A stretch of DNA of 64,000 nucleotides from Verrucomicrobiota bacterium (GTDB lineage Bacteria > Verrucomicrobiota > Verrucomicrobiia > Verrucomicrobiales > Verrucomicrobiaceae): contig JAFLEI010000017.1 of assembly GCA_017301975.1 (NCBI GenBank), positions 80,897 to 144,896 of the forward strand, written 5' to 3'. Under the pieces are notes generated by a model, which ran no database searches, was not told where the DNA came from, and worked only from the letters and a program-made list of their open reading frames with translations. The translations under genes were made by a program, and so were the position numbers. Below are positions 9,301 to 18,110 of this stretch, in pieces (position 1 is the first letter of the stretch; the number at the start of each line of letters is the position of its first letter).

Positions 9301-11005
9301 TGAGGATGCGGGTGCGGAAGCCGTCGGTGGTGCCGGTGAGGTCGTGGCTCTGGGTGAGGGCTTTGTTTTCCTGGTCTTTTTCTGCGGCGGCTTCGCTAAA
9401 CGCCTCCCGGCCTACGTCCAGCCCGGTGGCGTACTCGATTGCGCCTGCTCCCATGGCGGCCAGCCCCATGCCTCCGGCGATGATCTGGCCGCCGCCTGAG
9501 GTGAGGGAGGTGCCGATGTTTTCCGCGAGCTTGAGCCAGCCGGGGCGGGACTTCATGGCATCGAGGTAGAGCTGGGTCTTCTCGTTGTCGGTGTAGAGGC
9601 GGACGCTGCCGTCCGGGAGTTTCTCTGAGAAATGGCCGGCGAGCTGGTTGTTGGTGAGCCACTCGTTGTAGTCCTCCACGCCGGGGAACCTTTTGCTGTT
9701 CTTGAGGGTTTCGGTGGCTGCGGAGAGCCAGCGGTCGTGGTAGGCGGGCCACATCTGGCGCGCGGCTGCTTTGGCCTCGGGGCTGGAGTAGGTTTTGTCG
9801 ATGGCTTTATCAAAGGTGGCCTGGTCTTCACCGAGGGTGGGATTGACGGTGATGCGGCCATTGGGCAGGACGCGGGCGGGCTCGGCGGGGCCGCTGCCGT
9901 CCCAGTTTCTGAGGGTCGAGGCCACGATGTTTTCCCGCTGCCGGCTGGCGTGGCTGGTGCTGGGGCGGCTCCAGTCATTGAGGCGCTGCATTTCCAGGTG
10001 GTGGCGGAGGTCTTTGGGATCGACGCCGTATTTGGCGGCTTCCTGTTCGAGAACCGCGAGGTGCGTGCTGGAGAGCGGGGCGCCGGGGCTGTAGGGATCG
10101 TCTTCCTTTGGGGCCTGCCCGGTGATCCAGTTTCCGGCGACGCCTTTGCCCCACTGCTGGTAGATTTGGGCGGCGATCTCCGGAAGCTGCCGGGCCTTGG
10201 CGGCGATCTGGCCCTGCTGCTGCTGGAGGTGCTGATTGAGGGCCTGGATGCCGACCTCGTACTCGGGGCCGCGCTGGGGATATTTTTTGGCCAGCTCGGC
10301 ACGGCGTGCCGCAGCCTGATCATCGAGGGTGTCAAGGCTGGTGGCGGTGCCGCCGAGGCCGGCGGATTCGAGCCTGGCGCGCCGGGTCTCACGCTGGTGG
10401 CGGACGGCAGAATCCGCCTCCACCTGGGCTCCGGCTTCCTTCAGGGCGGCGACGACTTTGGGGTCTTCTTCTTCTGCCGCGCTTTGCGCAGGCGGGGCGG
10501 TGTGCGCGCTGGGCTGTGTCTGCGAGGCTGTGTTTGCTGGCGCTGGTGCTGGCGCAGGAAGTGTGGAGGGCTGGGAAGGGCTCTGCAGTGCTGCGGGGGT
10601 GGGCTTCGCGGGGAGGGGAGCTGGAGCTGGAGCTGGAGCTGGAGCTGGAACTGGAGCTGGAGCTGGAGCTGGAGCTGGAGCTGGAGCTGGAGCTGGAGCC
10701 GGAGCCGGAGCTGGCGGGGTCGGCTGTTGAGGCTGCAGGGGTGCAATGGGCCTGGCTGCGATGGAGCCGGGCGGGGTGACGGCCTGCTGGCGCTCCCAGG
10801 GCGGGGGCATCGGCATGAGGAAGCGCGCAGTCGGCATGCCGGCTGTGGGTGGCTGCTCCGGTGGCCGGTAGGGGACGCGGACGGAGGGCTGCGGCTGCTG
10901 TGTTTGCTGCTGCGGAGAGCCTGCGGCGCGCTGCTGGCGGAGGCGCTCGTCTTCGGCGGCAGCGGCGGGATGGAGGAGGTGTGAAAGCTGGAAGGGAGGA
11001 GGCAT
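6368..11005 (-). CDS. Full-length polymorphic toxin 1, zincin C-terminal domain
   Basis: About 1,545 aa from ATG 11005; a GTG 33 bp upstream would add MPPPPCGHASA, but that stretch is part of a DNA leader shared with two paralogues. Order: Pro/Ala/Gln-rich N-terminus with an (AP)n run (about residues 97-130); a charged helical region with PQRGPEYE and QQWGKGVAGNWI shared with toxin 2; an Ala/Gly-rich, weakly hydrophobic region (about 500-735) containing DEIPQEVLDE, like phage ejection or virion polypeptides; two pre-toxin repeats (AEKTFARRTE...AGIEKRGGKLH) in a Pro/Thr/Ser linker; a C-terminal domain with HEIAHGIE (near 1435) and EILTMGIERL...NDPEYFDFV. HExxH indicates a zinc metallopeptidase. 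No Sec signal is seen. Export route unknown. Confidence 0.75.
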   Translation of the reverse strand: MPPPFQLSHLLHPAAAAEDERLRQQRAAGSPQQQTQQPQPSVRVPYRPPEQPPTAGMPTARFLMPMPPPWERQQAVTPPGSIAARPIAPLQPQQPTPPAPAPAPAPAPAPAPAPAPAPVPAPAPAPAPAPLPAKPTPAALQSPSQPSTLPAPAPAPANTASQTQPSAHTAPPAQSAAEEEDPKVVAALKEAGAQVEADSAVRHQRETRRARLESAGLGGTATSLDTLDDQAAARRAELAKKYPQRGPEYEVGIQALNQHLQQQQGQIAAKARQLPEIAAQIYQQWGKGVAGNWITGQAPKEDDPYSPGAPLSSTHLAVLEQEAAKYGVDPKDLRHHLEMQRLNDWSRPSTSHASRQRENIVASTLRNWDGSGPAEPARVLPNGRITVNPTLGEDQATFDKAIDKTYSSPEAKAAARQMWPAYHDRWLSAATETLKNSKRFPGVEDYNEWLTNNQLAGHFSEKLPDGSVRLYTDNEKTQLYLDAMKSRPGWLKLAENIGTSLTSGGGQIIAGGMGLAAMGAGAIEYATGLDVGREAFSEAAAEKDQENKALTQSHDLTGTTDGFRTRILSSLAQALPSTVLSMVTGGGSRGAAIMSALQTAGSQYAETYGNNIRSGMPPDEAFTRSALGAAFSGVMSGVLTKYFPGGTTALSSGTIRSTLGAGGTALRGSIKDAIRTYAATSVQGAKALASGMLDEIPQEVLDEGISQLTSALVEKRDLKQALADFYTGLPQLITTSGILGAGGQHIAQSAHNNAQTGQAQPQIPLYTTSHSTGTPATPSGQQQSTTVNNASSEAELRRMDGQPSSTPPSPSGSSQQQSTTVNNGQPSSTPPSALPVPTFEEAGTAKQTIDKLKAHNSPLSAEQQQTLDAAEKTFARRTEDNILKQQAGIEKRGGKLHATTAKALEAARATLARPRPEGNTDIVGTPDKTTSSTASSSSPLPPADTATTQDVTTPAGTSSVEVSPRAETSSAPARTSGSPSKTPATDSQPSQPSIPQTATKSDPGLGQPPSAAVDNNQPPQTPTSRVPTFEEAIQARSTADKLKAQNSPLSPDQQQTLDAAEKTFARRTEQNILNQQAGIEKRGGKLHPTTAKALADAQAILARPGPADNTTSHQPQASPGNFSGAATGTTVKTAEGRLPGQAPEPQMQASPNQSPQFKDSPSSPPPNPGSSSPGPGLPQMSSSGAALPSPQLQNHVRTVIGGLSGKFPGLQANLHESAGPNGYSSGMWLNPDKSIKYHIPTLAKQFVGMDAQAIGRHIEALLGAHVQAASGYVTQVPKPKPSPTNQQAQGIPGLTAPHALSTIKTALDSHTDHWKTLAKNLESVEAEIKNAGKQGDSTKNQVIGKKRNQLKDEMAKLAEKTREHVMVPEAARGRVELTHVTPTTVAKAQAGAELAQKYTHASLLPTVGVVDFNRSIAGYLHGMVLINGLTSPSQVMHEIAHGIEDQNPRVLKACLDFLKMRSGNENSQSLAGLTGDPNHAGMMVYKDRFQELGGEHYMGRIYPQGDGTEILTMGIERLHRNPVEFYVNDPEYFDFVIKTLQQPHP
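10617..10712 (-). repeat. Hexanucleotide (GAGCTG) tandem repeat encoding (AP)n
   Basis: About 16 units of a 6-bp repeat inside the N-terminus of toxin 1. It is read as alternating Ala-Pro on the coding strand, a stiff extended linker. Slippage would change length by two residues without breaking the frame. Confidence 0.9.
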
Positions 11006-11153
11006 GGCGGATGCGTGGCCGCAGGGCGGCGGTGGCACCTTTCGTGTTCTTCACAGCGTCGGGTTTCTCTGAGTGATCGGAAAAAGCATTGGGCCGTGAT
11101 TTGGGAATGCAACGGGAATGTTTAGAAATGTGAGGAAGTGGTTGTATGTGGTA
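11003..11153 (-). promoter_or_regulatory. Conserved upstream block of toxin 1
   Basis: Reading toward the gene: a pair of ACCAC motifs 10 bp apart (11138-11153), an AT-rich stretch, a block complementary to 11088-11117 (TTGCATTCCCAAATCACG then GCCCAAT), and about 70 bp of leader up to the ATG. The block and leader are almost identical before toxins 2 and 3; the block alone also precedes the 58658-60490 gene. This looks like a shared promoter/5' UTR. The exact -35 and -10 boxes cannot be fixed by eye. Confidence 0.65.
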
Positions 11154-11174
11154 TTCCATGGGCTGTGGCATTGC

Positions 11175-11478
11175 GGAAAAAGATGCCAGGTATTCTGTAC
11201 AGCAGACGCTGTTCAAGGCATGGAATCACATTGCGGCTAATGGGTCCCTGCGCATTCATTGCAGGCGCGCATCGGCGGGTGGGGAGGGGATGCTGGTCTC
11301 TTGCCCAGCAGGCTCGTCCTATCCTGTCGGCTGCCCTTTCAGCTTCTCGGCCTCTGCAACCCAGGGGCGCGGATTCCATCAAGCGCGCGCCGCTGCAGCC
11401 ATGCTCAATGCTGAGTCATGATGCTGAAAATGAAATGCTTATGTGGCAATACTCCACAAAATGCCTGGCATCTTTTCC
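11175..11478. mobile_element. MITE-like element, about 300 bp, with imperfect terminal inverted repeats
   Basis: The ends GGAAAAAGATGCCAGGTATT (11175 onward) and the complement of the right end (GGAAAAGATGCCAGGCATTT) match over about 29 bp with few differences. No ORF inside has family features. The right end sits exactly where the IS3-family OrfB stops resembling its family, so the element or an associated deletion truncated it. The outer 16 bp also occur at the ends of the IS4-family copies. Confidence 0.5.
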
Positions 11479-11748
11479 GATGCCCATCTCACGTCGCAAG
11501 CGCTGGAGACGCTTGCGATTGACCGCCAGTCCATGATCTCGCTCCAGCACCGTCACCAGTCGGCGTGATCCCAGGCAGGGGTCGCGCAGGTAGATCTCAT
11601 CGAGCAGGCGCTTGATCTGCACGTTCTCCGCAGCCTCCGCCACCGGCACATAATCCAGGCTGGAGCGCGACACGCCCAGCAGTTCACATTGCGTTCTCAT
11701 GCTCAGCTTCGGGTGTCGAGGTTCGATGAGTTCGGCAGTCCGCTCCAC
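11416..11748 (-). pseudogene. IS3-family transposase OrfB, N-terminal fragment
   Basis: Encodes the HTH_21-type start of an IS3 OrfB (QCELLGVSRSSLDY; Y-LRDPCLGSRRL; RLQRLRREMGI) and then runs into unrelated sequence. The rve integrase core with the DDE residues is absent. It overlaps OrfA in the -1 frame, as in IS3 elements. Confidence 0.85.
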
Positions 11749-12125
11749 ACGCCGAGCTGCTTGGATTTTTTTACCACAAAGTCCAGCTTCACGGTGAGCT
11801 CGCCGATCTTGGAGTGCAGGTCCGTGCGCTCCGCGCTGAAGTCCTCCTGTTCCTGCTGCTTTCCGGTCTCAAACACGCTGCAGGCCTGCGTGCTGAGCTT
11901 CTTTTTCCAGTCACTGACCTGCACGGGATGCACGTCGAACTCCTTGGCGATTTGCTGGACTGTTTTGACGCCCTTGAGGGCCTCCAATGCCACCCGGGCT
12001 TTGAACTCGGCGTCGTGTCTTTTGCGTTTGGCTTTCATTTCGTTGGGTCGTGTTTGGGGATGTCACCCCAAGCCGCAACCACCATAATCGCATAACTTCA
12101 CTACTGGCCCGAATTTCGGGGTCCA
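11467..12125 (-). mobile_element. IS3-family remnant inserted in a toxin cassette
   Basis: The left end appears to be TGGACCCCGAAATTCGGG at 12125, typical of IS3-group termini starting TGGAC. It interrupts the 12063-13094 cassette. Only OrfA and the first third of OrfB remain. Confidence 0.7.
11703..12038 (-). CDS. IS3-family transposase OrfA
   Basis: A 111-aa helix-turn-helix protein (FKARVALEALKGVKTVQQIA, VHPVQVSDWKKKL), as in IS2/IS3 OrfA, with a C-terminal leucine-zipper-like stretch (KIGELTVKLDFVVKK). It is normally joined to OrfB by -1 frameshifting; here OrfB is truncated, so it probably acts at most as a regulator. Starts at ATG 12038, close inside the IS left end. Confidence 0.85.
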   Translation of the reverse strand: MKAKRKRHDAEFKARVALEALKGVKTVQQIAKEFDVHPVQVSDWKKKLSTQACSVFETGKQQEQEDFSAERTDLHSKIGELTVKLDFVVKKSKQLGVWSGLPNSSNLDTRS

Positions 12126-13094
12126 CCTCATAATGAGTTGCTGAAGCTTTTCTTTGGGCAGAGAGCGATTGGTGTTCGTTTCCATCATGTCCTTAATCCC
12201 GTGAAGCTCCAGCAGTTCATGAGCAAAGATGCCGACAATAGCCTGATCACTTTTCAGAACTTCGGGATCAATTTCCACAGTGATTTTCCCATCTTTCAAA
12301 AAATCATTCCAGGTGTGTTCACCTTTGATGCCAGTTCCCAATGCGTTCGGCCTATATGCAGCCCATTTCCTTTGACCATTCTCCGCAGGGATAGTTGAAT
12401 TCGGCACGAAATTGATTTGATTGATCAATTGTGGATTAATATTCACACCAAGTTTTTTCCCGTAGAGCTGCATGAACTCTTTGAAGTTATTGCGGAAGAT
12501 CTCCACCGCTTCGGGCACGGTGCGCTTTTGGTCGTTGGGATTGTTATCCCAAGGGTCCATTTTTTTGCCATGACCTGCGGCACCGCCCACGTCCAGGATC
12601 GTTGGTTCGTCTGGCAAACCAGTGGTGGTGTCCGGCTGCTCCACCCTTGCCAGCGCAGCCTTCGCATCCGCCAAGGCCTTCTCCTGCGATTCATTCAGCG
12701 GCTCCTTCTGGCTTTCGAGCTTGCGTACCTGCTCCCGCACCACCCACTGTGCCTGGGCGAGGTCTGCCTGAGTGGTGGGGTGGCCGCGCTGCTCCACCGG
12801 GCGGTTCATCACATTGTGGATGAGCTTCTGCGACTGCTCCACGCTCAGCGGCGGAGTGGAGGGCCGACCGGCGGTGGTGGTTGATGATGATTGATCCGAA
12901 GCTGAACTGCTGCCGGTGTCGTCGGTCTTCTGGGATGCATCAACTTGCGTCTGCTCGGCGCCGCTGCTGCTCTCGTGGTGTGCTTTCATGGCACCGCCTG
13001 CTCCGCCCATGAGGGCGATGGCGGCGATGAGCTGGGGGGAGTTTTTGATGAAGTCAGCCGCGACCTTGCCGAGGTCGGCAATGCCCAATCCCAT
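12063..13094 (-). CDS. Toxin cassette with AHELLELHG motif, C-terminus cut by IS3
   Basis: About 343 aa. It begins with a short Ala/Gly-rich stretch (SPQLIAAIALMGGAGG), then a Ser/Thr linker, the pre-toxin unit of the toxin 2 type (PPLSVEQSQKLIHNVMNRP...QKEPLNESQEKALADAKAALAR), and a toxin domain with FAHELLELHGI near residue 310. HE-x4-H is not the canonical HExxH; it may be a variant metal site. From TGGACC at 12125 onward the frame reads into the IS3 end, so the true C-terminus is lost. A TTG at 13106 overlaps the previous stop, but ATG 13094 is a better start. Confidence 0.55.
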   Translation of the reverse strand: MGLGIADLGKVAADFIKNSPQLIAAIALMGGAGGAMKAHHESSSGAEQTQVDASQKTDDTGSSSASDQSSSTTTAGRPSTPPLSVEQSQKLIHNVMNRPVEQRGHPTTQADLAQAQWVVREQVRKLESQKEPLNESQEKALADAKAALARVEQPDTTTGLPDEPTILDVGGAAGHGKKMDPWDNNPNDQKRTVPEAVEIFRNNFKEFMQLYGKKLGVNINPQLINQINFVPNSTIPAENGQRKWAAYRPNALGTGIKGEHTWNDFLKDGKITVEIDPEVLKSDQAIVGIFAHELLELHGIKDMMETNTNRSLPKEKLQQLIMRWTPKFGPVVKLCDYGGCGLG

Positions 13095-13102
13095 CTGCCT
13101 TC

Positions 13103-13612
13103 TCAAATGCCAGTCTGTTGGGCTGAACTGTGGTGCGCTGCGCGCTGTGCTTCGGCCCTCGGTCGCAGCCAGTTCAGCCTGGGGATAACGAGCTCCTTGA
13201 CGAAAGGATCCTCTTCTCCCTTGAGCATATAAATGGCTGCCGATTCCTCCAGCCAGGGCAGGGCCTCTTCATAGCGCTGCTGATCCACGAGGCAGCGCGA
13301 TAAGGTCATGGTGTACTCGGCAATGGTGCCGTCACGATCGCGATGCCATTCACCATCAAAAAGCGCTCGATTGCGCAGGTAGGTGTCCAGGGCGTTACTG
13401 GCCGCTACTTCCGCCTCTTTTGGCTTTCCCATGCGGATGTACATGCCCGCCATGCGATGCCATTCCAAGGCGGCTATTCTCAATGAGACCTTGTCTTCTT
13501 TTAGAAGTCCAAGAAGTTCCTGAATGCACTGGATGCTGCGTTCAAAGTTGCCTTTGTCCTTCTCAGCACGGCTTTCATTTTGAAGCTGATAAACTTTTTG
13601 ACCGTCAGTCAT
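13103..13612 (-). CDS. Putative immunity protein of toxin 2, TPR-like
   Basis: About 169 aa from ATG 13612, which overlaps the toxin 2 stop by 8 bp (ATGACTGA). Helical repeats with TPR character (EWHRMAGMYIRMGKPKEAEV; LSRCLVDQQRYEEALPWLEE) suggest a superhelical protein binder. An upstream start at 13717 exists but lies deep inside the toxin gene. Not related to the other immunity families here. Soluble; no signal peptide. Confidence 0.65.
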   Translation of the reverse strand: MTDGQKVYQLQNESRAEKDKGNFERSIQCIQELLGLLKEDKVSLRIAALEWHRMAGMYIRMGKPKEAEVAASNALDTYLRNRALFDGEWHRDRDGTIAEYTMTLSRCLVDQQRYEEALPWLEESAAIYMLKGEEDPFVKELVIPRLNWLRPRAEAQRAAHHSSAQQTGI

Positions 13613-16600
13613 AACCTTCGAGATTAGTATAGGGGTTGTCTGAATCAAACTTAAATGGTTTTTGGTCGCTGTAATCTGGCGGATGTCCTGCAGCATCTGT
13701 CTCCCCGTGGTATTCATACTCCAGCCACTTGGGATGACCTGGCACGGTATTTTGATTTGTTGTTCCGTCTTTGACTACTCCAGTCAGACGATGTTGTCCT
13801 TCTTCCACATAGATTCTCCCTTCGGGGTTGAGCAGAGCTGATGTTTTGTCAGTCTGCGAACCCGTTCCGCCTTTGACAACATTGTTAGGGCTGCGTGCCT
13901 CAGGCGCGTAAAAGCGGACCCACTTCTTGCCTCCCTGCTCAAAGATGAACCAATGCTCCGAGGACTGCAACAGTTTGGCACCTTCCGGAAGTTCGGGCCT
14001 TCCGCCGCTGACGTGTTGCTTGCTTGGAAGAGAGGGTTCTCCCCTTGCCAGTGCAGCCTTCGCATCCGCCAAGGCCCTTTGCTGCGTTTCATTCAGCGGC
14101 TCCTTCTGGCTTTCCAGCTTCCGAACCTGCTCCCGCACCACCCACTGCGCTTGGGCGAAGTCCGCCTGTGTTGTCGGGTGCCCGCGCTGCTCGGGCGGGC
14201 GGTTCATCACATTGTGGATGAGCTTCTGCGACTGCTCCACGCTCAGCGGCGGAGTGGAGGGCCGACCGACGGGTGTGGTATTTGGTGGTATTGGTGGCTG
14301 TGGCTGATCCTGGCTCGTCTTGGCAGGGGCAAGGCCGGTGGTGGTGGCTTCGGCTGCGCCGCCCAGGAGGGCTCCGCCGATGCCTGCCTGGAGGGTCTCT
14401 TCAATGATGTCTTTCCAGGGCTTGTCGGGATTGTAGGTGTAGCGCTCGAGGATGCCCTGGATGAACTGGTCCGGGGCTTCTTCGCGCAGGCCTTCCTTGA
14501 CGCTGCCGGCGGCGACGGCTTTGAACCACTGGCGGAAGTTTTCCTTGAAGGCGGGCTGTCGCAGCAGGGCCTCGATGCCCTGGGTGCCGCCTGCGGCGGT
14601 GAGGAGGTAGGTGCTGGCGGCTCCGGCGAGGGCGGGGATGAAGGCTTTGTTGAGCGCTTTGGCTTCGCTGTCTCCGCCGTTCATGTAGCCCTGCACGGCG
14701 TCTCCGTACATGCCGCCGAAGGTTTGCAGTCCGGCGGTGGCTGCGGTGCCACGCAGGCCCCATGTCCGGGCGGCCTGGGCGACTTGCGCTGCGGTCCTGA
14801 GTCCGAAGGCGGCACCGCCTGCTTTGAGTGTGAGTGAGGTGAGCCCGCCTACGCCGAGGCTGGGGAGGGTGCTGACCACCATGCTGGTGCCCGTGTACAC
14901 CCACTGGCCGGTGGGCAGGGCCGAGCTGTAGGCACCGATGAATGCCGCTTCATTGGACAGCTTCTTATACAAATCCATCGCACCGGGGCTGCGCGTGGCT
15001 GCCTCATACGCCCCCACGGCGCTTTTGGCGATGCCTGTGATTGCGCCGACCACGCCGACCAGTGCCTGGCGCAACCGTATTTTCCATGCGCCTGAACTGA
15101 AGATGCCGCTGTGCTCCTGGCGAAACTTTTCCAGCATTTCCACATCGCTCATGCCTTTGGGCTGCTTTGCCTCCCAATGGGCGTCATATCCCATCGTGCG
15201 CAGGACGTCGAGCTGGGCCTTGGAGGCCCGCTGCTGCAGCTCTGGAAAGCGGGCCATCGCCGCCGCCTTCTCGGCTTCGCTGCCCGAGGCCTGCTCCACG
15301 GCCTGGCGGTAGGCGCTTTCATCCAGAAAGCGGTCGGGGTTCACCCAGATGGATCCGCCCGGGCCATGGCGCACGGCTGCGTCCGTATCGCCACGGCTCC
15401 AGTCGCTGATGCGCAGCATCTCCAGGTGGTGGCGGAGGTCCTTGGGGTCGATGCCGTATTTGGCGGCCTCCTGATCGAGGTCATCGAGATGGGACTGGGA
15501 GAGAGGGGTGCCGGGACTGTCTCTGTCTTTTTCCCTCAGCGCTTGCTCGGTGATCCAGTTGCCGGCGACGCCTTTGCCCCACTGCTGGTAGATGCGAGCG
15601 GCGATCTCCGGGAGCTGCTGAGCCTTGGTTTTGATCTGGGCCTCCTGCTGCTGGATGTGCTGAAGGAGGGCCTTCATGCCGGCCTCGTACTCGGGGCCTC
15701 GCTGGGGGAATTTTTTCACCAGCTCTGCGTGGCGTGTGCGTAGCTCGTCTTCTAGAGCTTCAAGGCTGGTGGCGGTGCCGCGCTGGCCAGCGGATTCAAG
15801 CAGGGTGCGGCGTGGTTCGCGCTCCTTGCGCAAGGCCTCCTGGGCCTCGGTCTGGGCAGTGGCTTTTTTATGGGCTTCGACGGCTTTGGGGTCATACTCT
15901 GTGGCCCCAGACGCTGTGGTGGCGGCGGGGTGGGCGGCTGTGAAGGACTCTGCGAAGCGGGGTTGGTGGAATGGGTGGATGGTTGCTGATCTGGAGCGGA
16001 TGACGGTGGCTGAGTGATGGTTGCGGACTGGGCTGCTTGTTTCAATGCTTCCACAACTTTGGTGTCATACTCCGTGCCTCCGGGCGCTGTAGTAGCGGTG
16101 GGTGGTGTCTGCGGGGGCTGTGCAGGAGATTGCGATGGCGCAGGTGGGGATGGCTGCTGTGCATTGCTCTGCGGAGCGGGGTCGGCGAGATTGGTGGTTG
16201 CGGGTGCGGTGGGAGGCTGATTGCGGAGAGTGGATTCTGCTTCCACCCGGGGGGCTTCTTCGGTGCTTTGTGGTGGTGTGGCGGCGACTGGTGGTGTCTG
16301 CTGCGGCTGTGCAGGAGGCTGAGATGGCGCAGGCGCGGATGTTTGCTGGGAAGTGCTCTGCGGATCAGGGGCTGCGGACTTGGCGGCGAGTTGCCGTGCG
16401 GCGGCAGCAGCGGCTGCTGCTTGCTGGCGCTGAGCAGGGGAGGGCAGAGCTCTGAAAATGAGCGGGGTGGTTTCAGCGCTCTGGCTGGAATATGCCTGTG
16501 CGAGAGGCCGATAGGGGACCTTGACCGGCTGCTGAGGCTGTGATTGCTCAGGCGGGCTGCCCATGATGGGCAGCTTCTTGCGCAGGTAGGTGGGGGGAGC

Positions 16601-16627
16601 GAACAGGGATGGAGTCGTGTCAAACAT
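13605..16627 (-). CDS. Full-length polymorphic toxin 2, ParB-like C-terminus, frameshifted
   Basis: The N-terminal part (from ATG 16627: MFDTTPSLFAPPTYLRKK, then Pro/Gln-rich) and the main part (open down from about 16060, stop 13605) are in different frames. Comparison with the internal repeat (TEYDTKVVEALKQA / TEYDPKAVEAHKKA) puts the shift at about 15900-15945, in a GGCGGCGGGG tract. Main part: PQRGPEYE and QQWGKGVAGNWI shared with toxin 1, an Ala/Gly-rich region, SVKEGLREEAPDQFIQG, a pre-toxin unit (LSVEQSQKLIHNVMN), then a C-terminal domain with GRIYVEEGQHRLTGVV. The EGQHR motif recalls the DGxHR of ParB/sulfiredoxin-type nucleases. Either a sequencing error or a real off-state. Confidence 0.6.
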
Positions 16628-16770
16628 GGCGGATGCGTGGCCGCAGGGCGGCGGTGGCACCTTCCGTGTTCTTCACAGCGTCGGGTTTCTTTGAGGAGAT
16701 CGAGAAAAAGGATTGGGCCGTGATTTGGGAATGCAACGGGAAAATGTGTGGGGATGGTAGAGTATGGTAT
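16625..16770 (-). promoter_or_regulatory. Conserved upstream block of toxin 2
   Basis: Same order as for toxin 1: an ACCAT pair 10 bp apart (16754-16769), the conserved block complementary to 16712-16741, then a ~70-bp leader (GACGCTGTGAAGAACACGGA and on) to ATG 16627. Confidence 0.65.
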
Positions 16771-17259
16771 ACGGATGACGGTGGGAAGCGGCTGGATGCA
16801 GGGGCTGGTGCGGGACATCCAGCTTTCGACAGTTGGTGGATCAGAGCACCTCTGCCGCATGGTGGCAGTGCGTAGCAGGGTGGAAACATGAGCTGTCGAA
16901 ATCCTCAGGGCTTGTCTTTTGGACTGTTCTGCGATAAACAGCCGCCGACATCCTCAGGACGGTCGCATGCCTACCGAAGTTGTTGCTGAAACTGACCACG
17001 ACACGCGTTCGTCAGCACTTTGGCAGAGTGATCAGGGACAAACGCCGAGGGACGGAGGCGTTTGAGACAGTCCGAAGGACTGCCCCGCAGGGGTGAACCT
17101 GCGGGGAGCAGGTGAATCAACCACTCCGAGGAGGGCAAGGTGCTGGCATGTTCAGTGAGAGGTAGATTCGCTTGGCTCCGCTATCAGCGTCGCTGGTGAG
17201 TGAATGACCTGCAGCCGCAAGTGTGAGAGCGCTGGCTGAAGAGACTTCATAAAGCCGCT
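16771..17259. other. Intergenic region without recognisable gene
   Basis: About 490 bp between the toxin 2 promoter block and the small ORF at 17260. No ORF with family features. It holds three close hairpins (17040-17106) and a repeated CATCCTCAGG-like segment near 16905 and 16950. Confidence 0.6.
17040..17106 (+). ncRNA. Candidate structured RNA: three consecutive hairpins
   Basis: AAACGCC/GGCGTTT (17040-17063), CAGTCC-GAA-GGACTG (17068-17082) and CCCCGCAGG-GGTGAA-CCTGCGGGG (17083-17106) follow each other directly. No known RNA family was recognised, and strand cannot be decided from the stems. Confidence 0.25.
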
Positions 17260-17382
17260 TCAACCAAGGAGGGTTCGGAATCGAGCAGCTGTCCTGACTT
17301 TATTATTCAAATAGGCTGGCACGTCCCGCGCTATTGGTTGGCGCGTGGGTTCATTTCGGCCACGTGGCCGAAGACGAAACAT
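17260..17382 (-). CDS. Possible 40-aa basic peptide
   Basis: ATG at 17382 lies 11 bp after an ATACCATATACCACCAC leader, the same motif that precedes the capsid genes and toxins. The product (MFRLRPRGRNEPTRQP...) is very basic and resembles nothing I know. It could be a toxin-start remnant, since MF is how toxins 2 and 3 begin. Weak call. Confidence 0.25.
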   Translation of the reverse strand: MFRLRPRGRNEPTRQPIARDVPAYLNNKVRTAARFRTLLG

Positions 17383-17566
17383 GGTTAGAGTGGTGGTATA
17401 TGGTATTGAATCCTGAGAGTAAGTCGCTGCAGCAGGCTGCTGCCCGGTGGCAGCTTGTGGTTGAGGCGGGAAAGTGATTTTTTTTGGGTTGAAGGGCCTC
17501 AATTCACCGATGATAGGACAAGCCTTTGGAATTCAAGGGGGTGGATTCCACGGCCAAAACCTTATA

Positions 17567-18106
17567 TCATGAGCGGGTTACGCTGGCTTTTCCGTGCTCT
17601 GGCGTCAGGGTTCCTGCTTCCTGTTCTTTTCTCAGTTTCAGGGTGCTGCTCCATTCCTCCAGAAGGCCTTCGCGAAGCGATTCATCTTGCAAGCCCCATA
17701 CAATATTTCCGATCAACTCAGGGCCTAGATAAAATTCAATCTCCAGGCCATGCTTGATGGAGAAACGCTCCAGCAGATGAATGAGAGCTGTGACCTCCTC
17801 GAAGTGGCATTGGTCGACCTCATAGGGCAAAGGTGGCCCCTGAAGTGCGGAATACACATCCAGATAGCCTCCTAAAGGATAGTCTTCTTCAGACGCGTCA
17901 TCCACATTCTTCTCTGACAAAATTTCTTTATCTGCTGATTCGAGCTCAAAGAGCGCTGGTGGTGCGATCAGCCATTGCCGCGATTGCGCCAAAAGCTGTA
18001 GCGATTCCGCCAACTCAGGCTGATATGTTTGCACATCAGTGGTCAGCACCACGAAAGAAAATTGATCTGTCGGGTGGTTGGAGTCTACATCCATGTTCGT
18101 TTGCAT
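17567..18106 (-). CDS. Putative immunity protein of toxin 3
   Basis: A 179-aa acidic soluble protein starting 4 bp after the stop of toxin 3, the same toxin-immunity spacing seen across the locus. Contains DYPLGGYLDVYSALQGPPLP and ELIGNIVWGLQDESLREGLL. I recognise no family. Acidity fits binding of a basic HNH-type nuclease. Role inferred from position. Confidence 0.6.
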   Translation of the reverse strand: MQTNMDVDSNHPTDQFSFVVLTTDVQTYQPELAESLQLLAQSRQWLIAPPALFELESADKEILSEKNVDDASEEDYPLGGYLDVYSALQGPPLPYEVDQCHFEEVTALIHLLERFSIKHGLEIEFYLGPELIGNIVWGLQDESLREGLLEEWSSTLKLRKEQEAGTLTPEHGKASVTRS

Positions 18107-18110
18107 TTGT

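Noticed and set aside
10618..10712. Hexanucleotide run as a CRISPR-like or regulatory repeat
   Set aside because: Uniform 6-bp units without spacers, in frame in a coding sequence; simple slippage repeat.
9632..10984. 450-aa plus-strand ORF with an (SW)n run
   Set aside because: Antisense of toxin 1; the repeat is the hexanucleotide tract read from the wrong strand.
11122..11382. 86-aa minus-strand ORF in the MITE-like element
   Set aside because: No homology features; starts and ends in element DNA and toxin leader; likely chance.
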